From: an uncultured Lachnospiraceae bacterium
GTDB taxonomy: Bacteria > Bacillota > Clostridia > Lachnospirales > Lachnospiraceae
Direction: 5' to 3'
DNA length: 8,516 nucleotides
Assembly: GCA_905236275.1 (NCBI GenBank)
Contig: CAJOPI010000374.1
Location: 1 to 8,516, forward strand
Part shown: in pieces, positions 1 to 6,887 of the stretch
Layout: every line of letters begins with the position of its first letter
Position numbering within the stretch: position 1 is the stretch's first letter
Position numbers and translations under genes: made by a program
The notes under the pieces: generated by a model
Database searches by the model: none
The model's input: the letters and a program-made list of their open reading frames with translations, nothing else
Told to the model about the DNA's origin: nothing

Positions 1-494
1 AAGTAAGCTGCCCTGAAAAATCCGACAGCCTTTATCTTACTCGTGCAAAGCACCGCAAGGGCAAGACCGACGACATTTACCAATATCATATTTACCAATA
101 CAAACAGTATGGTAAGTAAGAAAGACCAGAGAAACTCCTTCTCCCTGAACATCGCCGCGTAATTATCAAGCCCTACAAATCCGGTCATCCTTACGCCGTT
201 CCAGTCTGTTGTCGAGTAAAAAAGTCCGAGTCCGAAAGGAATGATCACCGTAACGGCGAAACAGAAAAGAAGCGGAAAGAGAAAAATGATATTTATTATA
301 GTCCTGTGATGTTTTTTTGTAGGGAAGAGATACAGGCCTGCGAAAAATACGATTATGCCCGCTATCAGAAGCCCTCCCCTGAAGGAAAGCTTACTTCCGG
401 TAAAATCGAGTATCAGTGCCGTCAGCACCCCCGCTATTCCGGCCAAAAGCAAAATTAAGGATAAGGAAGCATTTGCTGTTTTACCGTTTTTCAT
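1..494 (-). CDS. ABC sugar transporter permease, MalF-like (partial, C-terminus off the left edge)
   Basis: Reading the minus strand from an ATG at 494 gives 164 codons without a stop before the window ends. The start has a good ribosome binding site (AGGAG, six bases upstream). The protein is an inner-membrane permease subunit of a carbohydrate ABC importer. Residues about 66-95 form the usual first core membrane segment, followed by FYSTTDWNG (92-100) and GLDNY (108-112), both typical of the MalF/UgpA type; residues about 124-150 form the next segment, and the visible end, FFRAAY, is the start of the conserved FFRAxYFLP-like stretch. Two additional hydrophobic segments (about 11-30 and 40-57) precede the core, so the N-terminus is roughly 60 residues longer than in ordinary MsmF-type permeases, reminiscent of the eight-segment E. 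coli MalF. It follows the solute-binding protein gene by 65 bp with a terminator-like hairpin between them. The partner permease and the ATPase are not visible. Confidence 0.9.
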   Translation of the reverse strand, partial: MKNGKTANASLSLILLLAGIAGVLTALILDFTGSKLSFRGGLLIAGIIVFFAGLYLFPTKKHHRTIINIIFLFPLLFCFAVTVIIPFGLGLFYSTTDWNGVRMTGFVGLDNYAAMFREKEFLWSFLLTILFVLVNMILVNVVGLALAVLCTSKIKAVGFFRAAY

Positions 495-514
495 AATTAA
501 CTCCTATCTTTTTG

Positions 515-543
515 AAAAAAAGGGACGGTTTTTCAGCCGTCCC
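515..543 (-). terminator. Intrinsic terminator/attenuator between binding-protein and permease genes
   Basis: On the minus strand, GGGACGG (543-537) and CCGTCCC (528-522) form a perfect seven-base-pair GC-rich stem with an eight-base loop, followed at once by seven Ts (521-515). This is a canonical Rho-independent terminator shape. It lies after the stop of the lipoprotein gene (560) and before the permease ribosome binding site. In sugar ABC operons such a leaky hairpin commonly lets the binding protein be made in excess of the membrane subunits; that role is inferred here. Confidence 0.8.
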
Positions 544-559
544 CTTATAAAACCGATCA

Positions 560-1903
560 TCAGTTAGCATAAGCTGATTCCGTAACCTGCTTGAAGGTAG
601 AAATAAATGCGTCCTTATCCATCGAGCCTGCTGCAAAGTCCGCAAATACCTGACCTGTATAGTTCTGAGCATAGCCCTCTTTCATGCTGAGCCAGTGCCA
701 TGCCGATGTCTTGCCCTCTGCCGTGTAGTCGGAGATCGTCTGTGCAAACGGGTCAGATGCAACATAGCTGCAGGACTTGTAAGGGCTGATAAAGCCTGCT
801 TCCATTACAAGAACTTCCTGTGCCGGGTCAGTTGTAAGCCACTGCAGAAATGCTTCCGCATCAGCTACGTTACCATCCTTGTATACTGCCCACCATGAAG
901 GCGAATTTGTAAGGATCGTATCAATGCCTTCCTCAAATGCATAAGGAATCATGCCGCACTTAAAGCTTCCTGCTTCCTTATAGGCATCAGCATCATCACC
1001 GGTCATTGTCGCACCGATCCATGAACCCTGTGTTACAAATGCATATTTGCCTGATGCAAAGTTGAGTATCTGCTGGTCGTAGGTTCCTGAAACAAGGAGT
1101 GCCTGATCCGCATACTTGTTGAAGAGTTCAACCATGGATGCAAAATCAGCAAATCTCGCATCGTCAAGCTTTCCTCCGTCATTGAGCATATCAATATAGG
1201 TTGAGTCGTCACGTGCAAGACCGGAATCAAGATAGTTTGCAAATAAGTGGTTTCCGGTTGACCAATAGAGATTTACCGGCTCTGCATAGTATCCGATAAC
1301 CGCTGTAAGTCCAAGCTCATCCTTCTTTGAATCGATAGTCTCGAAAGCCTTCTGCATTGACTCAGGTCCGGTAATCGATTTCGGATCCACACCTGCCTTC
1401 TCAAGGATATCCGCATTATATGCAAGTCCTACTGCCTCTGTCGTGTAAGGGAATCCTATAACCCCACTGTCATCCTTGTAGGCGGCATCCGTGTCACTTA
1501 CCCATGCCTGATCACTCATATCCTGGAGAAGTCCGTCCCAGTTTGCGAAGTCCGTAGCACCTCCGCAGACGAAAATATCAGGCATATTGTCTGACTGATA
1601 ATATCCCTTAAGCTCACCCTGGATATCAACACCGCCTCCCATGGACTCGATCTCAACATGCACACCCGATTCCTTTTCGTACATCTCGGCAAGCTTCTTT
1701 AACTGTGCGTCTACCTCAATCTTTCCGTTTACAAGACGGATGGAACTGCCCGTGGAAGCTGCCCCACCGCCCGAAGACTCTGTTCCCGAAGCAGGTGCTT
1801 CCGTTCCGCCGCCTGCATTGTCTCCGCCTGCTGCTCCGCCACATGCCACAAGGCTTGAAGCCATCAGGCACGCCATGATTGCTGCAACTAATTTTCTCTT
1901 CAT
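560..1903 (-). CDS. ABC transporter extracellular solute-binding lipoprotein (family 1, MalE-like)
   Basis: This 447-residue protein is the substrate-capturing lipoprotein of the sugar importer whose permease follows. The N-terminus has positive charges (K2, R3, K4), a hydrophobic segment, and a lipobox LVAC ending at Cys21, where lipidation and membrane anchoring would occur. A flexible Gly/Ser/Ala/Thr-rich linker follows (about 22-54), then a bilobal family-1 binding fold with landmarks such as NMPDIFV, the hinge-like GVIGFPYTTEAVGLAYN (start at about 148) and SPSWWAVYKDG in the C-terminal half. Several Trp and Tyr residues fit sugar stacking. The start is supported by a GGTGAGG ribosome binding site eight bases upstream. 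It lies 111 bp downstream of the GH13 gene, is probably in the same transcript, and is followed by a terminator hairpin. The substrate cannot be read from sequence; maltose, isomaltose or their oligosaccharides are inferred from the neighbouring enzymes. Confidence 0.93.
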   Translation of the reverse strand: MKRKLVAAIMACLMASSLVACGGAAGGDNAGGGTEAPASGTESSGGGAASTGSSIRLVNGKIEVDAQLKKLAEMYEKESGVHVEIESMGGGVDIQGELKGYYQSDNMPDIFVCGGATDFANWDGLLQDMSDQAWVSDTDAAYKDDSGVIGFPYTTEAVGLAYNADILEKAGVDPKSITGPESMQKAFETIDSKKDELGLTAVIGYYAEPVNLYWSTGNHLFANYLDSGLARDDSTYIDMLNDGGKLDDARFADFASMVELFNKYADQALLVSGTYDQQILNFASGKYAFVTQGSWIGATMTGDDADAYKEAGSFKCGMIPYAFEEGIDTILTNSPSWWAVYKDGNVADAEAFLQWLTTDPAQEVLVMEAGFISPYKSCSYVASDPFAQTISDYTAEGKTSAWHWLSMKEGYAQNYTGQVFADFAAGSMDKDAFISTFKQVTESAYAN

Positions 1904-1934
1904 AATACTTACCTCACCTTCCTTAAATGTATTT

Positions 1935-1954
1935 TCAGGGCAATACCGCCCTAA
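1935..1954 (-). other. Hairpin in the glucosidase / binding-protein intergenic region
   Basis: On the minus strand TTAGGGC (1954-1948) and GCCCTGA (1941-1935) can form a seven-pair stem (one G-T wobble) with a six-base loop. It is followed by AAAATACA rather than a T run, so it is not a convincing terminator. It lies about 30 bases before the lipoprotein start, where a hairpin could protect the downstream mRNA end after processing. That role is a guess. No good promoter is seen in 1904-2014. Confidence 0.35.
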
Positions 1955-2014
1955 CTACCCAGCTGATCCGTCCTCCTGCCGCGTCCGGAATTTCCCTTGA
2001 AGGGACATTTTCTA

Positions 2015-3676
2015 TCAAACCTCCCAAACAGCGGCAAACCATGGTTTCAGTGTCATACTGTCTCGCAGGTATGCATCCTTATAGTTTGATACCAGAAGTG
2101 ACTTCTCCTTTACGAATTCGGACTTATAACCCACTTCCTTATCGGTCAGATTACAGAGGACGAAGATTTTCCTTCCGTCAAGTTCCCTTGTATAGGAGAA
2201 GATCTCACTGCTGTCTGTATCCAAAAGTCTGTATCTTCCGTAAACTATCAGGTCTGACCATTCGCTTCTGCGCCTCAGCGCGACAAGCTTTTTATAGTAG
2301 TGGAAAACCGAGTTTTTATCCTTTAATTCCGCTTCGGCATTGATTTCCTTATAATTCGGGTTCACCATTATCCAGGGTTTTCCCGTCGTGAAGCCTGCAT
2401 TTTCCGTCGCATCCCACTGCATCGGAGTCCTGGCGTTGTCCCTGCCCTTTGCCTCTATTCCGGCCATCATATCCCCGGCCGTCATTTTTCCGCTGCCGAC
2501 AAGGTCCTTATAAGCGTTGATTTCCTCTATGTCCCTGCAGTTTTCTATCTTTCCGAACCTACAGTTTGTCATGCCGAGTTCCTCGCCCTGATATATATAA
2601 GGCGTTCCCTTCATGAAGTGAAGCACGGTTGCCACTGCCTTCGCGGAAATCGGAGATTCGTCTCCAAGTCTCGAAGCTATCCTCGGCTGGTCATGGTTAT
2701 CCCAAAAGAGTGAATTCCACGCCTTTCCTTCAAGCTCATTCTGCCATTTGCTTAAATTTGCCTTTAGCTCCTTTAAGTCAAACCTTCTGTCAGACCATTT
2801 TCCATGCTCATCATAATCAAGTCCGACATGCTCGAACTGGAAGACCATGTTAAGCTCTTTCCCGTCAAGCGAGGCATATTTCTTTGCCTCCTCGATCGTG
2901 ACACCTGCACACTCCCCTACTGTCATGATGTCATATTTGGAAAGAACCCTCCTGTTCATCTCCTGCAGATATTCATGGACGTGCGGACCATTCGTCGTGT
3001 TCTCCAATCCGCCGAATCCGGAATTTCCCTCAATCTTCCCATCCGGCAGTCCCTCAACCTTGGAAATCATCGAAATTACATCCATCCTGAACCCGTCAAT
3101 GCCCTTCTCGCACCACCAGGTCATCATACTGAAGACTTCATCCCTTACCCTGGGATTGTCCCAGTTCAGGTCAGGCTGCTTTTTCGAAAAGCAGTGGAGA
3201 TAATACATCCCGGTCTTCTCATCGTACTCCCATGCAGAACCCGAAAAACAACTCCCCCAGTTATTCGGTGTACCGCCGTCTTTTCCCTCTCTCCAGATGT
3301 AGAAGTCACGCTTATCGTTATTTTTCGAGGACCGGCTTTCCACAAACCACGGATGTTCGTCCGAGGTATGATTGACCACCAGATCCATAACAATCTTTAT
3401 CCCCAGTGCATGTGCCTCTTCCAGAAGCCTGTCAAAATCATCGAGCGTCCCGAATTCATCCATGATGTCCTGATAATCTGATATATCATATCCGTTATCA
3501 TCATTCGGCGACTTGTATACCGGGCTTAGCCAGATAACGTTTATTCCCAGCTCATGCAGGTAATCAAGTTTGCTTCTGATACCGTTCAGATCTCCTATCC
3601 CGTCCGAATTGGAATCACAGAAGGATCTGGGGTAAATCTGATATACAACGCTCTCTTTCCACCAGTTTTTTTCCAT
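2015..3676 (-). CDS. malL: GH13 alpha-glucosidase, oligo-1,6-glucosidase type
   Basis: A 553-residue cytoplasmic enzyme (no signal peptide) that releases glucose from the non-reducing end of short alpha-glucosides. All GH13 regions are present: DLVVNH (98-103), QPDLNW (167-172), GFRMD with nucleophile Asp199, acid/base Glu255 in VGECAG, and Asp329 in NHDQPR as transition-state stabiliser. These three positions match, number for number, those of the Bacillus cereus oligo-1,6-glucosidase as I know it. A Ca-binding-like loop, DSNSDGIGD, sits at 21-29. Val200, directly after the nucleophile, is the residue associated with alpha-1,6 preference in this subfamily (isomaltase, dextran glucosidase). 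Length is normal for the family. The start has AGGAG six bases upstream. It is the first gene of the operon that continues with the lipoprotein and permease, and two operator-like dyads precede it. Alternatives such as trehalose-6-phosphate hydrolase are less likely because no trehalose or PTS genes accompany it. Confidence 0.93.
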   Translation of the reverse strand: MEKNWWKESVVYQIYPRSFCDSNSDGIGDLNGIRSKLDYLHELGINVIWLSPVYKSPNDDNGYDISDYQDIMDEFGTLDDFDRLLEEAHALGIKIVMDLVVNHTSDEHPWFVESRSSKNNDKRDFYIWREGKDGGTPNNWGSCFSGSAWEYDEKTGMYYLHCFSKKQPDLNWDNPRVRDEVFSMMTWWCEKGIDGFRMDVISMISKVEGLPDGKIEGNSGFGGLENTTNGPHVHEYLQEMNRRVLSKYDIMTVGECAGVTIEEAKKYASLDGKELNMVFQFEHVGLDYDEHGKWSDRRFDLKELKANLSKWQNELEGKAWNSLFWDNHDQPRIASRLGDESPISAKAVATVLHFMKGTPYIYQGEELGMTNCRFGKIENCRDIEEINAYKDLVGSGKMTAGDMMAGIEAKGRDNARTPMQWDATENAGFTTGKPWIMVNPNYKEINAEAELKDKNSVFHYYKKLVALRRRSEWSDLIVYGRYRLLDTDSSEIFSYTRELDGRKIFVLCNLTDKEVGYKSEFVKEKSLLVSNYKDAYLRDSMTLKPWFAAVWEV

Positions 3677-3728
3677 TTCAATCTCCTGTCCGTACTTACA
3701 GAGTAAACCCTTTATGACAACCCCTTTC

Positions 3729-3744
3729 GGTTACGCGAGTAACC
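3729..3744. promoter_or_regulatory. LacI-family operator candidate O1 (GGTTACGCGAGTAACC)
   Basis: A near-perfect 16-bp dyad: GTTAC and GTAAC arms around four bases with a central CG, only the innermost flanking pair mismatching. A CG-centred palindrome is the usual form of a LacI/GalR-family operator. It lies about 55 bp before the GH13 start, in the leader of either candidate promoter, where a bound repressor would block transcription. A weaker abutting dyad (CTTAT-GCAT-TTAAG, 3744-3757) may extend it. Confidence 0.65.
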
Positions 3745-3784
3745 TTATGCATTTAAGTTAATACAGACCGGAGATAATGTCAAA

Positions 3785-3800
3785 GGTTATGCATATAACT
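3785..3800. promoter_or_regulatory. LacI-family operator candidate O2 (GGTTATGCATATAACT)
   Basis: Arms GTTAT and ATAAC around GCAT, the same spacing as the other three sites. Its centre is 56 bp from that of O1. It begins six bases after the TATAAT box (3811-3806 on the minus strand) and therefore overlaps the predicted transcription start. Confidence 0.65.
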
Positions 3801-3864
3801 ATCATATTATAACATATTTCGTATATCATTTTTATCTATTTTTACCAAATAATTGTACTTATTT

Positions 3865-3883
3865 TGCAACATTCGGTTTTGCA
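3865..3883. promoter_or_regulatory. Unassigned 19-bp dyad upstream of the operon promoter
   Basis: TGCAA and TTGCA form the outer arms of a dyad around a central CG-containing nine bases (plus strand TGCAACATTCGGTTTTGCA). It lies about 65-85 bp upstream of the start predicted from the TATAAT promoter, a position that suits an activator, and only six bases past the regulator stop codon. It does not match the GTTAY-N4-RTAAC dyad or a cre site. It may be chance. Confidence 0.2.
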
Positions 3884-3888
3884 CAATC

Positions 3889-4902
3889 TTAATTTTCGAA
3901 CCTCCTGCATGACTTTCGTACAACAAGTTCAACGGGAAGCTTGACATTGTGCTCAACCTTCCTGCCCTTTATCATGCGCATCATGCTCTTTACGGCTATT
4001 ATCGCCTTCTCTTCCACATTCTGTCTGATAGTGGTCAGCTCAGGGATTGAGAATCTCGAAAACGAAATATCATCATAACCCGAGACCGATATATCGTCGG
4101 GAACCCTGATACCTTCCTTCGTAAAATAATTTATAAGCTGCAGCGCGTAATAATCAGACACACAGAAAACCGCCGTATGCTTTTTTATCTCAGGATAAAC
4201 CCTATCAAGCCCGTCCTGGAATTTCTCCTTGTTGATGTCCACTATGTAATGGGAATCCTCATCAAGGACTATTCCCCTCTCCATATAGGCCTGCCTGAAG
4301 CCCCTCCACCTATGGCGGTTGACTTCCAGATCGCTGTCATCAAGCATCGCCGCATTTTTATGTCCAAGCTCCAGAAAATGCTGACCCATAAGATAGCCGC
4401 CGTTAAAGTCATCAATAAATATCTGCACAAGCCTGTCATACTCATAGACAAAAGAAGCATCGATCGTTACGACAGGCTTCAAAAACTGGCTGCCTATCTC
4501 GATCATCATTTCTTTCAGGTGGTTACAGAGTATAAGCCCGTCAAGATTCCATCGCATCGCGTCCCTGACAATATCCTCAGGTGACTGGTCAAGAAGGACA
4601 AGCATATATTTGTCATTCTTCCTGAACTCCCTTTCCAGATATGAAAAAAGAACGCCGAAATAAGGATCGGCCATGATGTTCTTATTGTAACCATGGTTCA
4701 TAACCACGACCCCGATCAGACCGGAGCTTCTGCTGACCAGGGACAGGGCGGACTGGTTTGATATATAGCCGCTGTCCTTTATCTCCGCCTCTACCCTTTC
4801 CCTGACCTCCCTGGATACCTTTTCATGTCGCCCATGCAGTACATACGAAACCGTCGCCGTACTTACCCCGCACCTTTCCGCAATATCTTTTATTCTTATC
4901 AT
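3889..4902 (-). CDS. LacI/GalR-family transcriptional regulator (MalR-like repressor)
   Basis: A 337-residue protein of normal LacI-family length. Residues 2-24 form the N-terminal helix-turn-helix (IKDIAERCGVSTATVSYVLHG), followed by the hinge region with the ALSL motif (52-55), whose Leu55 is placed like the leucine that wedges into the minor groove at the centre of the operator. From about residue 60 (GLIGVVV) it is a periplasmic-binding-protein-like sensor domain, ending with VSGYDDISFSRF and PELTTIRQ, typical of the sugar-responsive group. No HPr-Ser-P coregulation can be judged. The start is preceded by GGGGG at a rather long 13-base spacing, so translation may be modest. It lies between the operon and the divergent glucosidase gene, and dyads of one type flank all three promoters, so I infer it represses them, itself included, until an alpha-glucoside binds. 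The effector is not determined by sequence. Confidence 0.93.
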   Translation of the reverse strand: MIRIKDIAERCGVSTATVSYVLHGRHEKVSREVRERVEAEIKDSGYISNQSALSLVSRSSGLIGVVVMNHGYNKNIMADPYFGVLFSYLEREFRKNDKYMLVLLDQSPEDIVRDAMRWNLDGLILCNHLKEMMIEIGSQFLKPVVTIDASFVYEYDRLVQIFIDDFNGGYLMGQHFLELGHKNAAMLDDSDLEVNRHRWRGFRQAYMERGIVLDEDSHYIVDINKEKFQDGLDRVYPEIKKHTAVFCVSDYYALQLINYFTKEGIRVPDDISVSGYDDISFSRFSIPELTTIRQNVEEKAIIAVKSMMRMIKGRKVEHNVKLPVELVVRKSCRRFEN

Positions 4903-4936
4903 TTTTATATATACCCCCGTAAAGACACTTAACTTT

Positions 4937-4952
4937 AGTTATACGTATAACT
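4937..4952. promoter_or_regulatory. LacI-family operator candidate O3, perfect palindrome AGTTATACGTATAACT
   Basis: A perfect 16-bp palindrome with the central CG typical of LacI-family operators. It covers the -10 box (4943-4938) and the end of the spacer of the regulator gene promoter on the minus strand, so bound repressor would exclude RNA polymerase. It is the best copy of the shared motif and implies autoregulation. Confidence 0.75.
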
Positions 4953-5016
4953 TATTTACCTGTCAATAGTTTTATGGTAGTTTTTTTATTAACCAGGAAC
5001 TTAATCCGACCAGATA

Positions 5017-5032
5017 AGTTATATGAGTTACC
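5017..5032. promoter_or_regulatory. LacI-family operator candidate O4 (AGTTATATGAGTTACC)
   Basis: GTTAT-ATGA-GTTAC keeps the arm spacing of the other sites, with one arm mismatch (GTTAC for GTAAC). The left half is nearly identical to one half of O3 (ATAAGTTATA). An overlapping second dyad, GTTAC-CCGT-AAAAC (5027-5040), could also contribute. It ends 43 bp before the plus-strand glucosidase start and overlaps its weak candidate -10. Confidence 0.5.
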
Positions 5033-5075
5033 CGTAAAACAGAGGTATTTATTCACGAATTTCAGGAGGAACATT

Positions 5076-6761
5076 ATGAAAGAAAAATGGTGGCATAATA
5101 AGGTTGCATATCAGATTTATCCGAAGAGCTTTAACGACTCAAACGGGGACGGCATCGGCGATATCAGGGGAATCATCGAAAAACTTGACTATCTGGAAGA
5201 ACTCGGGATCGACCTTCTCTGGCTCTCTCCCATATACTGCTCACCCCTTGCGGATCAGGGCTATGATATATCGGACTATTACAATATAGACCCCCGCTTC
5301 GGAACGATCGAAGATCTGGAAGAGCTTATCGCAGAGGGAAAGAAAAGAAAGATAGGTATAGTAATGGATCTGGTCGTTAACCACTGCTCCGACGAGCACG
5401 AATGGTTCAAAAAGGCCTGCGAGGATCCGGACGGACCTTTCGGAAAGTTCTTTTACATCAAAGATTACAAGGACGGCGACGAACTCCCCTGCAACTGGAG
5501 AAGCTACTTCGGAGGTCCCTGCTGGGATTTTCTTCCCGGACATGATGACAAGGTCTACCTTCATGTCTTCCACAAGAAGCAGCCTGACCTGAACTGGGAA
5601 AATCCTCTCCTCAGAAAAGAGATTTATAAGATGATAAACTGGTGGCTCGACAAGGGCATTGCCGGATTCAGGATTGATGCCATAATCAATATCAAGAAAA
5701 AGCTGCCCTTTTCAAACTATCCTGCTGACAGGGGCGACGGTCTCTCCTCGATAAATAATATGCTTAAAGAGGCAAGCGGCATCGGAGAGTTCTTAAATGA
5801 AATGGCTGACGAATGCTTCAGAAAGCATGACTCCTTTACCGTAGGCGAGGTATTCAACGAAAAGGACTCCGAACTTCCACTTTTCATAGGCGATAACGGT
5901 TACTTTTCAACCATGTTTGATTTTTCAACAACATTTATAGATGAAACCGATACCGCTACGATCGAGCCTGTTGACAATCTGGCTGAAAAATACAAAAAGG
6001 CATTTTTCAAGTCACACAAAAGGGTGGAAGGAATAGGGCTGCTCTCCAACATCATCGAAAATCACGATGAACCCAGGGGAGTTTCAAGATATATTCCCAA
6101 AGAGGACTTAACTGACAAGAGTAAAAAAATGCTTGCGGGATTGTATTTCCTTATGCCGGGAATACCCTTTATTTATCAGGGACAGGAAATCGGAATGGAG
6201 AACCTTTCCGGGGTGAAGAGTTTAAAAGAGCTTGATGACTGTGCGAATCCCGACCTTTATACACGCGCTGTAGAGGATGGGCTTTCAGAAGAGGATGCCC
6301 TCAAATATATTGCAAGGTGGACAAGGGACAACGCGAGAACTCCCTTCCAGTGGTCGGACGAGAAAAACGCAGGCTTCAGCGAGGGCGAGCCATGGCTTAT
6401 GCTTAATCCGAATTACAAAGAGATAAATCTTGCGAAGCAGAAGGATGATTCGAATTCCGTTTTCAGCTTTTATAAGAAGCTTATAGCACTCAGGAAAAAT
6501 CCCGAATACGCGGAGGCTATAGTCTATGGGGAATTTGAACCCTATCTTGCGGAGCAGAAAAACCTCATGAGCTTTAAGCGCATTGACGGCAAGACGGTCC
6601 TCATTGCCGCAAACTATCAGAAGGAAGCCCAGACCGTCGCGCTTGACAGACCGATAAAATCAGTACTTCTCTCCAACACGGAAGAAATAAACTATGACGG
6701 CGAAAGCCTCAGGCTAAACGGCTATGACTTCATCGTTGCGGAGCTTAGGAACTGTTCATAA
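5076..6761 (+). CDS. GH13 alpha-glucosidase, probably alpha-1,4-acting
   Basis: A 561-residue cytoplasmic enzyme related to the minus-strand GH13 protein but clearly diverged. The ATG at 5076 is chosen because AGGAGG lies six bases upstream and both family members begin with the same K-x-W-W pattern; an upstream in-frame ATG at 4974 would translate through the operator. Catalytic landmarks: DLVVNH (98-103), QPDLNW (169-174), GFRID with nucleophile Asp201, Glu258 in VGEVF, and Asp331 in NHDEPR. The Ca-binding-like loop DSNGDGIGD is at 21-29. Ala202 follows the nucleophile, where alpha-1,6 enzymes have Val; Ala is found in alpha-1,4-glucosidases of the family, so maltose and maltodextrins are the inferred substrates. 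It has its own promoter, divergent from the regulator, with operator O4 in its leader. Sequence does not exclude a transglycosylating or sucrose-acting enzyme. Confidence 0.93.
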   Translation: MKEKWWHNKVAYQIYPKSFNDSNGDGIGDIRGIIEKLDYLEELGIDLLWLSPIYCSPLADQGYDISDYYNIDPRFGTIEDLEELIAEGKKRKIGIVMDLVVNHCSDEHEWFKKACEDPDGPFGKFFYIKDYKDGDELPCNWRSYFGGPCWDFLPGHDDKVYLHVFHKKQPDLNWENPLLRKEIYKMINWWLDKGIAGFRIDAIINIKKKLPFSNYPADRGDGLSSINNMLKEASGIGEFLNEMADECFRKHDSFTVGEVFNEKDSELPLFIGDNGYFSTMFDFSTTFIDETDTATIEPVDNLAEKYKKAFFKSHKRVEGIGLLSNIIENHDEPRGVSRYIPKEDLTDKSKKMLAGLYFLMPGIPFIYQGQEIGMENLSGVKSLKELDDCANPDLYTRAVEDGLSEEDALKYIARWTRDNARTPFQWSDEKNAGFSEGEPWLMLNPNYKEINLAKQKDDSNSVFSFYKKLIALRKNPEYAEAIVYGEFEPYLAEQKNLMSFKRIDGKTVLIAANYQKEAQTVALDRPIKSVLLSNTEEINYDGESLRLNGYDFIVAELRNCS

Positions 6762-6887
6762 ATAATTTGAACAATTTGCGCAGCAAACATTTTCATGTGC
6801 AAAGCAGAAAACGTAGGCGTAGCAGGCTACGTCGAGGCTTTCTGATGAAAGAAGGCTCAGCAGATAGATTTGTCGTTCACTCAGCAT
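6756..6887 (-). CDS. Possible small ORF, 43 residues, Cys-rich, unknown function
   Basis: An ATG at 6887 on the minus strand has AGGGG exactly six bases upstream, as good as the sites of the real genes here. The reading frame runs 43 codons and ends at 6756, overlapping the 3' end of the convergent glucosidase gene by six bases. The peptide begins MLSERQIYLLSLLSSESLDV and then becomes Cys-rich (C22, C28, C35, C36, C39), with no family I recognise and no clear signal peptide or membrane segment. A weak promoter candidate (TTAAGA at 6950-6945, 17 bases, TATTTT at 6927-6922) follows the symporter terminator. Because the same DNA is packed with short hairpins, it may instead be a structured RNA or dispersed repeat in which the frame is accidental. 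Confidence 0.25.
   Translation of the reverse strand: MLSERQIYLLSLLSSESLDVACYAYVFCFAHENVCCANCSNYL

Larger units (their letters stand above)
3677..3888 (-). promoter_or_regulatory. Promoter region of the glucosidase-ABC transporter operon
   Basis: This 212-bp gene-free stretch holds two minus-strand promoter candidates. One has a perfect extended -10, TGTTATAAT (3814-3806), with only a weak -35 near 3829-3834; its predicted start lies inside the 3785-3800 operator. The other has a consensus -35 TTGACA (3783-3778) and a poor -10 TAACTT (3760-3755) at a 17-base spacing; operators flank it on both sides (3785-3800 and 3729-3744). I see no clear terminator behind the regulator gene, so read-through from it into this operon is possible. 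Confidence 0.6.
4903..5075. promoter_or_regulatory. Divergent promoter region, regulator versus plus-strand glucosidase
   Basis: This 173-bp region serves two divergent genes. The regulator promoter on the minus strand is close to consensus: TTGACA (4966-4961), 17 bases, TATAAC (4943-4938). For the plus strand the best I can find is weak: TTAACC (4989-4994), 18 bases, GATAAG (5013-5018), preceded by a T-rich run. The plus gene has an excellent AGGAGG ribosome binding site at 5064-5069. Two operator-like dyads lie within the region, 80 bp apart centre to centre. Confidence 0.65.

Noticed and set aside
1993..2005. Palindrome TCCCTTGAAGGGA as a terminator of the minus-strand glucosidase
   Set aside because: The stem is only five pairs with a three-base loop and no T run follows; it is more likely chance or a minor mRNA feature.
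2804..3481. Long open frame (225 codons) on the plus strand
   Set aside because: It lies wholly opposite the GH13 gene, has no recognisable protein features, and the minus-strand frame carries every catalytic motif.
3862..3883. A catabolite-responsive element (cre) or repeat unit, from two TTTTGCA copies and a CG-centred dyad
   Set aside because: The spacing is 19 bp rather than the 14-bp cre pattern and the inner bases do not match; two seven-base copies are too few for a repeat array.
4974..5075. In-frame N-terminal extension (34 residues) of the plus-strand glucosidase from an ATG at 4974
   Set aside because: It has no ribosome binding site, would translate through operator O4, and the GH13 fold starts at the ATG at 5076, which has AGGAGG six bases upstream.
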